From contig CAVWFT010000001.1 of assembly GCA_963754445.1 (NCBI GenBank), forward strand, positions 496,001 through 560,000: DNA of 64,000 nucleotides, given 5' to 3'. This document shows, piece after piece, positions 59,704 through 64,000 of this stretch (the stretch's first letter is position 1; each line of letters begins with the position of its first letter). The notes beneath the pieces are model-generated. The model did not search any database. It was given only the letters and a program-made list of their open reading frames with translations, and was not told where the DNA came from. The DNA is from Bog-473 sp963754445. GTDB taxonomy: Bacteria; Actinomycetota; Acidimicrobiia; Acidimicrobiales; RAAP-2. Both the position numbers and the translations under genes were made by a program.

Positions 59704-60595
59704 GTTGCCCGAGGTCGAGACACTGCGCCAAGACCTCTCACGAGAGGTGGTCGGCAAGAAGATCAAGACCGTCGCCGTCGCCAACGGGCGTTCCGTGCGC
59801 CGCCACCCGTCGGCCAAGCACTTCCGGGGCCTCCTCGAGGGCCGGACCATCAAGTCGGTCGGTCGCCTGGGCAAGTACCTGCTGATGACGCTCGACAACG
59901 GGGACACCCTGGTCGTGCACCTCGGCATGAGCGGCCAACTCCTGCGGGTCAAGTCCGTCAAGGACCCCAAGCCGAAGCACACCCATGTCGTCATCACCTT
60001 CACCCAGGGCGGGGAGCTGCGTTACGTCGACCCCCGCACCTTCGGCGAGCTCTTCGTGTCCACCCCGCCGCTCAAGGCGGACGGAACGCCGGTCTCCCCG
60101 GTCTCGGGTACCGCAGGCGGCGACGGGGCGGCCATCCGCAAGGCCATTCCCGAGCTGGCCCATCTCGGCTTCGACCCCATCGAGGACATGATGAGCTGGG
60201 ACCGTTTCGGCCTGCTGCTGCGCCAGCACCACGGGGCGATCAAGTCGCTCATGATGGACCAGAGCTTCACCGCCGGGATCGGGAACCTCTACTCCGACGA
60301 GATGCTCTACCAGGCCGGTCTGCGTTTCGACCGTCCGGCGGACTCGCTCACCACCACCGAGGTGCGGCGCCTCTACCGGGCCATCGTCGAGACCCTGGCC
60401 GACGCCATCAAGCACCGGGGATCCTCGTTGGCCGACGAGCAGTACCGCGACCTGTTCGGCGAGCTGGGTGCGTTCCAGGGCTCGCACCAGGTCTACGACC
60501 GCGAGGGCCAGCCCTGCCGGCGCTGCCGCAACACGATCGTCCGGGTCAAGGCCGGAGGTCGTTCCACCTTCTTCTGCGAGCACTGCCAGATCTGA
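59696..60595 (+). CDS. mutM: Formamidopyrimidine-DNA glycosylase
   Basis: Bifunctional DNA glycosylase/AP lyase removing 8-oxoguanine, 299 residues. After the initiator Met is removed, PELPEVET exposes the catalytic Pro1 and Glu2. The H2TH region has SFTAGIGNLYSDEMLYQAG, and the C-terminal zinc finger has CRRC and CEHC. GTG start. A stretch of about 20 residues around KADGTPVSPVSG is an insertion relative to E. coli MutM. Confidence 0.95.
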   Translation: MPELPEVETLRQDLSREVVGKKIKTVAVANGRSVRRHPSAKHFRGLLEGRTIKSVGRLGKYLLMTLDNGDTLVVHLGMSGQLLRVKSVKDPKPKHTHVVITFTQGGELRYVDPRTFGELFVSTPPLKADGTPVSPVSGTAGGDGAAIRKAIPELAHLGFDPIEDMMSWDRFGLLLRQHHGAIKSLMMDQSFTAGIGNLYSDEMLYQAGLRFDRPADSLTTTEVRRLYRAIVETLADAIKHRGSSLADEQYRDLFGELGAFQGSHQVYDREGQPCRRCRNTIVRVKAGGRSTFFCEHCQI

Positions 60596-60660
60596 TCGCC
60601 CGATCCACGCACTTTGGATCGCCGATCCGTGCGCATTGGATCGCCGATCCGTGCGCATTG
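60594..60660. repeat. Three tandem 22/23-bp repeats after mutM
   Basis: Two exact copies of a 22-bp unit starting GATCGCCGATCCGTGCGCAT are preceded by one diverged 23-bp copy that overlaps the mutM stop codon. Each unit contains a GATC-N3-GATC or similar dyad. The array fills the mutM-smc spacer up to the hairpin at 60660. Confidence 0.85.
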
Positions 60661-60678
60661 GGGGACCAGAGTTCCCCC
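60660..60678 (+). terminator. Possible terminator hairpin between mutM and smc
   Basis: GGGGGA pairs with TCCCCC around a 7-nt loop directly after the tandem repeats and 20 bp before the smc promoter. There is no U tract. Confidence 0.4.
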
Positions 60679-60697
60679 GGCACGGGTAGGCACCCGG

Positions 60698-60703
60698 TAA
60701 CGT
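60698..60703 (+). promoter_or_regulatory. -10 element (TAACGT) of smc, leaderless type
   Basis: TAACGT ends 7 nt before the smc ATG; no Shine-Dalgarno is present. Confidence 0.5.
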
Positions 60704-60710
60704 CGCCTCG

Positions 60711-63700
60711 ATGTTCTTGAAGTCGCTCAGCATGAAGGGGTTCAAGTCCTTCGCCGACCCCACCGTGTTGGAATTCGAGCCCGGGATCACCGTCGTGGTC
60801 GGACCGAACGGCAGTGGCAAGTCCAACGTCGTCGACGCCGTGACCTGGGTCCTCGGTGCCCAGGGACCGCGCTCACTGCGCTCGGCGAAGATGGAGGACG
60901 TCATTTTCGCCGGCACCTCGTCGCGCCCGGCGCTGGGACGGGCCGAGGTCTCGCTGACCATCGACAACGCGTCGGGCAAGCTGCCCATCGATCTGGCCGA
61001 GGTGACCATCACCCGGACGCTGTTCCGCTCGGGCGACAGCGAGTACGCCATCAACGGCGCCCCCTGCCGGCTGCTCGACATCCAAGAGCTGCTGAGCGAC
61101 TCGGGCGTCGGGCGCCAGCAGCACATGATCATCGGCCAGGGTCAGCTCGACACCGTGCTCAATGCCCGACCCGAGGACCGCCGGGCCATCATCGAGGAGG
61201 CGGCGGGCGTGCTCAAGCACCGGCGCCGACGCGAACGGGCCGAGCGGCGGCTGGCGGCCACGGCCGAGAACCTCGAGCGCCTGGGCGACCTGGTGCGCGA
61301 GGTGCGGCGACAGATCCGACCCCTCGAGCGACAGGCCGCTGCGGCGCGCTCGCACGACACGGTGGCCTCCGAGCTCTTGGCGGTGCGCCGGTACCTGGCC
61401 GGCTCCGAGATGGCCGAGCTGACCGCCCGACGGTCGCGCGCGGCGCAGAACCTGGCCGTGTGTCGGGACGAGGAGGTCGAGCTCCACGCCGCCCTCGAGC
61501 AGCTCGATGCCGAGGCGACCTCGACCACGGCCGAGCTGGCGTCGCGGCGCGAGGAGGACCTGGCCAACGCACTCGGGCGGGTGCAGGGCCTGGTCGAACG
61601 GGCCCGGGGCCTCACCGGCGTGCTGCGCGAGCGCGGCCGGGGCGTCGTGGCCGCGCTCGACGCGGCAGCCGACGAGGACGTGGTGTCGACCCTCGAGGCC
61701 GAGGCGGCCCGGCTGGCCGCTGAGCTGATGGCGACGGCCGCCGAGGCCGATGCCCTGGGTGGCGGGGCCGAGCGGGCCGAGATCGCGGCGGCCCTGGCTG
61801 CGCTGGACGACGAGGAGAACGGGCTGCGGGCCTGCTTTGCCGACGTGCTCGGTGACGCCCGTGAGCCCGACGAGGCACTTGCGGCGGTGCGGACGCGGCG
61901 CGAGCTGCTGACCCGGGCCACCGTCCGCGAGCAGCAGGACATCGACGGGCGGGCGGCCCGGGTGGCGGCGCTCGAGGAGCGGACGGCGGCGGCTGCCGTG
62001 CGCGCCGACGTGCAGACCGAGGCCATGAGTGATCTCGAGCAGGCGGCGGCGGGACTGGCGGCCGACCTGGCCGAACGGACGGGTGAGCTCGAGGCGGCGG
62101 CCGGTGCGGCCGAGCAGGCCCAGGTTGCGGCCGACGAGGCCGAAGAGGCGCGCCACCGCACGGCGGCCCGGGCCGAGGCGCTGGAGCGGGCCCTCTCCGA
62201 TCTCCAGGGCGCCGGTGGGCGCGAGCTGCTGCGCGAGGTGGACGGAGTCGTGGGCTCGCTGGTCGACCTGGTCGAGATCGACGACGGCTGGGAATCGGCC
62301 TTCGAGGCGGCCGCCGGAGCCGGCGTCGCCGCCGTGGTGGTCGACGGCCGGCGCTCGGCGCAGGCCGCGTTGACCACCTTGCGCGAGCGCGGGGTCACCG
62401 GCGCCGTGCTGGCCCCCCGCGACGGCTCCGGTGCGGTGGTCACCGATCTCCCCCTGGGCAGCAGCGCCCAGCGGGTGCGGGCCCACGTCCGGGCCCGCCG
62501 GGGCGGAGACGTGGCCGAGTCCGTCCTCGATGCCCTGGTCGGAAGGGCCGTCCGGGTGGACGGTTGGGAGGAGGCGATCGACCTCTCCCTGGCCCGCGAC
62601 GACCTCGTGGTCGTGACGCCGGACGGTGATCGCTTCGCCGCCACGGGTTGGCGGGTGCGCTCGGGCGCCGGGGTGGTCACCGCCGCCGCCGTGGAAGAGG
62701 CCCAGCAGCGGGCCGAGGATGCCGCCGCCCGGGCCGAGCTGGCCCGGGCCACCCTGTCCGACGCCCGCATCGCCCTCGCCCGTTGCCGCGACGCCCGGGC
62801 CGCGGCCGAGCGGGCCGCCGATCGCCACGCCTCGGCCATCGGCTCCGCCACGGGCGACGCCGCCCGCTCGATCGAGGAGCAGGGACGGCTGGCCACCGAG
62901 CTCGAGGACGCCCGTGCCGCCATGGAGGCCGCGGAGCAGCGCCTGGCCGATCTGGGCGCCGAAGGGATCCGGCTGGCCGAGACGACGCCCGCGCTCGAGG
63001 ACGCCGTGGGCGCCTGGGCCGATCTGGCGGCCCGACGGGCGACTCTGGCCGAGCAGCGCCAGGAGCTCGAGGTCAGGGTGGCCGGTGTGGACGAGCGCCG
63101 CCGGGTCCTGACCGAGCGCCAGGCCGAGGTGGAGCGGCGGCTCCAGGGCCACGCCGAGGAGCGGGCGTCGGCGGCAGCGCGCCGCGAGCGCCTCGAGGCC
63201 GAGGGGACGGCGCTGGCCCGTTTGGAGCAGGTGGTGGCGCGCGAGCACGAGCGGCTCGACGGCATCTTCGACGCGCTGCGTCACGACTACCAGGACCAGG
63301 TGGACGCGGTGCGGGCCGGGGGCGAGAAACTCGAGCGGCTGCGCCAGGACCGGCACACCACCGACCAGCGCCTCGAAGCGGTGCGCACACGGACCCGCGC
63401 CCTCGATCTCGAGATCAACGAGGTCGACCTGCGCACCGAGGCGCTGACCGAGCACATCGGCCGCGACCTCGACGCCAAGCCCGAGGAGCTGGCGGGGCTG
63501 GCCGAACCCGATGCGCCCGAGGGCACGTCGCTCCCGGCGCACGCCGAGGAGCTGGAACGCAAGCTCGCCGCGCTGGGGCCGGTGAACCCGCTCGCCCTCG
63601 AGGAGCTCTCGGTGCTCGAGGAGCGCCACAGGGAACTCGAGGCGCAGGTCGACGACGTGCGCGGGGCGCGCCGCGAGCTGCACGAGGTGGTCCGCACTCT

Positions 63701-64000
63701 CGACCAGGAGATCATGTCCTCGTTCGCCGCCGCGGCGGCCGACGTCAACGAGCACTTCTCGACCCTCGTCGCCATGCTCTTCCCGGGTGGCACGGGCCGC
63801 CTGGTGCTTCTCGAGCCCGACGACCTGCTGAACACCGGCGTGGAGATCGAGGTTCGCCCGGCCGGCCGCAACGTCCGCCGCGTCTCGCTGCTCTCTGGGG
63901 GCGAGCGCTCCATGGCCGCGCTGGCCTTCCTCTTCGCCGTCTTCCGCAGCCGACCGTCGCCCTTCTACATGATGGACGAGGTCGAGGCCGCGCTCGACGA
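60711..64000 (+). CDS. smc: Chromosome segregation protein SMC, 3' end missing
   Basis: Structural maintenance of chromosomes ATPase; 1096 residues are visible and the frame is open at the window edge. The N-terminal head has FKSFADPT and Walker A GPNGSGKSN (31-39), with QGQLDTVLNARPEDRR and EEAAGVLKHRRRR leading into the first coiled coil. The hinge lies around 500-580 (REVDGVVGSLVDLVEID, AAVVVDGRRSAQ). The second, Ala/Arg/Glu-rich coiled coil follows. The C-terminal head shows LSGGERSM (about 1061) and Walker B FYMMDEVEAALD at the very end. Only some tens of residues should be missing. A long antisense open frame on the other strand is an artefact of the coiled-coil codon bias. Confidence 0.96.
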   Translation, partial: MFLKSLSMKGFKSFADPTVLEFEPGITVVVGPNGSGKSNVVDAVTWVLGAQGPRSLRSAKMEDVIFAGTSSRPALGRAEVSLTIDNASGKLPIDLAEVTITRTLFRSGDSEYAINGAPCRLLDIQELLSDSGVGRQQHMIIGQGQLDTVLNARPEDRRAIIEEAAGVLKHRRRRERAERRLAATAENLERLGDLVREVRRQIRPLERQAAAARSHDTVASELLAVRRYLAGSEMAELTARRSRAAQNLAVCRDEEVELHAALEQLDAEATSTTAELASRREEDLANALGRVQGLVERARGLTGVLRERGRGVVAALDAAADEDVVSTLEAEAARLAAELMATAAEADALGGGAERAEIAAALAALDDEENGLRACFADVLGDAREPDEALAAVRTRRELLTRATVREQQDIDGRAARVAALEERTAAAAVRADVQTEAMSDLEQAAAGLAADLAERTGELEAAAGAAEQAQVAADEAEEARHRTAARAEALERALSDLQGAGGRELLREVDGVVGSLVDLVEIDDGWESAFEAAAGAGVAAVVVDGRRSAQAALTTLRERGVTGAVLAPRDGSGAVVTDLPLGSSAQRVRAHVRARRGGDVAESVLDALVGRAVRVDGWEEAIDLSLARDDLVVVTPDGDRFAATGWRVRSGAGVVTAAAVEEAQQRAEDAAARAELARATLSDARIALARCRDARAAAERAADRHASAIGSATGDAARSIEEQGRLATELEDARAAMEAAEQRLADLGAEGIRLAETTPALEDAVGAWADLAARRATLAEQRQELEVRVAGVDERRRVLTERQAEVERRLQGHAEERASAAARRERLEAEGTALARLEQVVAREHERLDGIFDALRHDYQDQVDAVRAGGEKLERLRQDRHTTDQRLEAVRTRTRALDLEINEVDLRTEALTEHIGRDLDAKPEELAGLAEPDAPEGTSLPAHAEELERKLAALGPVNPLALEELSVLEERHRELEAQVDDVRGARRELHEVVRTLDQEIMSSFAAAAADVNEHFSTLVAMLFPGGTGRLVLLEPDDLLNTGVEIEVRPAGRNVRRVSLLSGGERSMAALAFLFAVFRSRPSPFYMMDEVEAALD

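Noticed and set aside
60873..63755. A 960-codon open frame antisense to smc
   Set aside because: smc is open on the plus strand with all ATPase motifs. The antisense frame is Leu/Gly/Arg-rich without any family motif and arises from the third-position GC bias of the coiled coil.

Overview
This window is chromosomal DNA from a high-GC actinobacterium, most likely an uncultured or little-studied member of the class Acidimicrobiia. The evidence is a WhiB regulator, a PknG-type kinase locus, class A RNase P RNA, the actinobacterial order rsmD-coaD-(DivIVA-like)-DUF177-rpmF-plsX-acpP-rnc-mutM-smc, secreted proteins with Thr-rich linkers, and 42-residue 'GYWLVASDGG' repeats that I associate with Acidimicrobiia. 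I saw no insertion sequence, prophage, CRISPR array or tRNA. The first and last genes are cut by the window edges.

Layout. (1) 1-6.1 kb: a sugar/glycan cluster with a sugar C-methyltransferase, a glucose-1-phosphate cytidylyltransferase-like enzyme, a PIG-L deacetylase, a 2OG-Fe(II) oxygenase, a GT2 glycosyltransferase and a 3,5-epimerase, all on the plus strand. A convergent nucleotide-sugar SDR follows. (2) 6.2-9.4 kb: a divergent pair of secreted GH12-like paralogues, one fused to a six-repeat propeller-like module. (3) 9.8-12.2 kb: rnpB on the minus strand, then xseA-xseB. (4) 12.1-15.6 kb: an MBL-fold hydrolase, a ferredoxin reductase and a DUF11 wall protein with an LAFTG sorting signal. 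(5) 15.7-21.6 kb, minus strand: wHTH regulator, glpD, alkylglycerone-phosphate-synthase-like gene, glpK. (6) 21.6-28.3 kb: DUF3293, a Cys-motif protein, pyrE, a peroxide/iron operon (Fur, rubrerythrin, Fe-S oxidoreductase, DUF3501), whiB and a membrane EEP phosphatase/nuclease. (7) 28.3-34.8 kb: an LCP ligase, acyl-CoA dehydrogenase, trpD, a galactokinase-like gene and an AMACR-type CoA enzyme. (8) 34.9-46.8 kb: a secreted repeat protein divergent from a large signalling island. (9) 46.9-64 kb: MFS, pckG, thiL, rpmB, fakA, recG and the rsmD-to-smc housekeeping block.

The most interesting part is 36.7-46.8 kb. Seven genes, six of them joined by 4-bp start/stop overlaps or nearly touching, encode a GlnX-like membrane sensor, a GlnH-like lipoprotein, an unrecognised helical protein, a PknG-like kinase, a PP2C phosphatase, a VWA protein and an FHA protein fused to a SARP-type wHTH-BTAD regulator. 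The mycobacterial GlnX-GlnH-PknG pathway senses amino acids. Here the island carries its own phosphatase and ends in a putative phospho-responsive transcription factor. Upstream lie three promoter-like elements of one strict design, TTAC(C/T)-N6-TTACC-N9-TA, facing both the sensor operon and the divergent secreted protein. Such 11-bp direct repeats are typical sites for SARP or OmpR-type winged-helix proteins.

Many housekeeping starts are preceded at 6-8 nt by a TANNNT hexamer and lack a Shine-Dalgarno, which suggests leaderless transcripts. I used this to choose several starts. All functional calls rest on motif recognition by eye; no database search was run.
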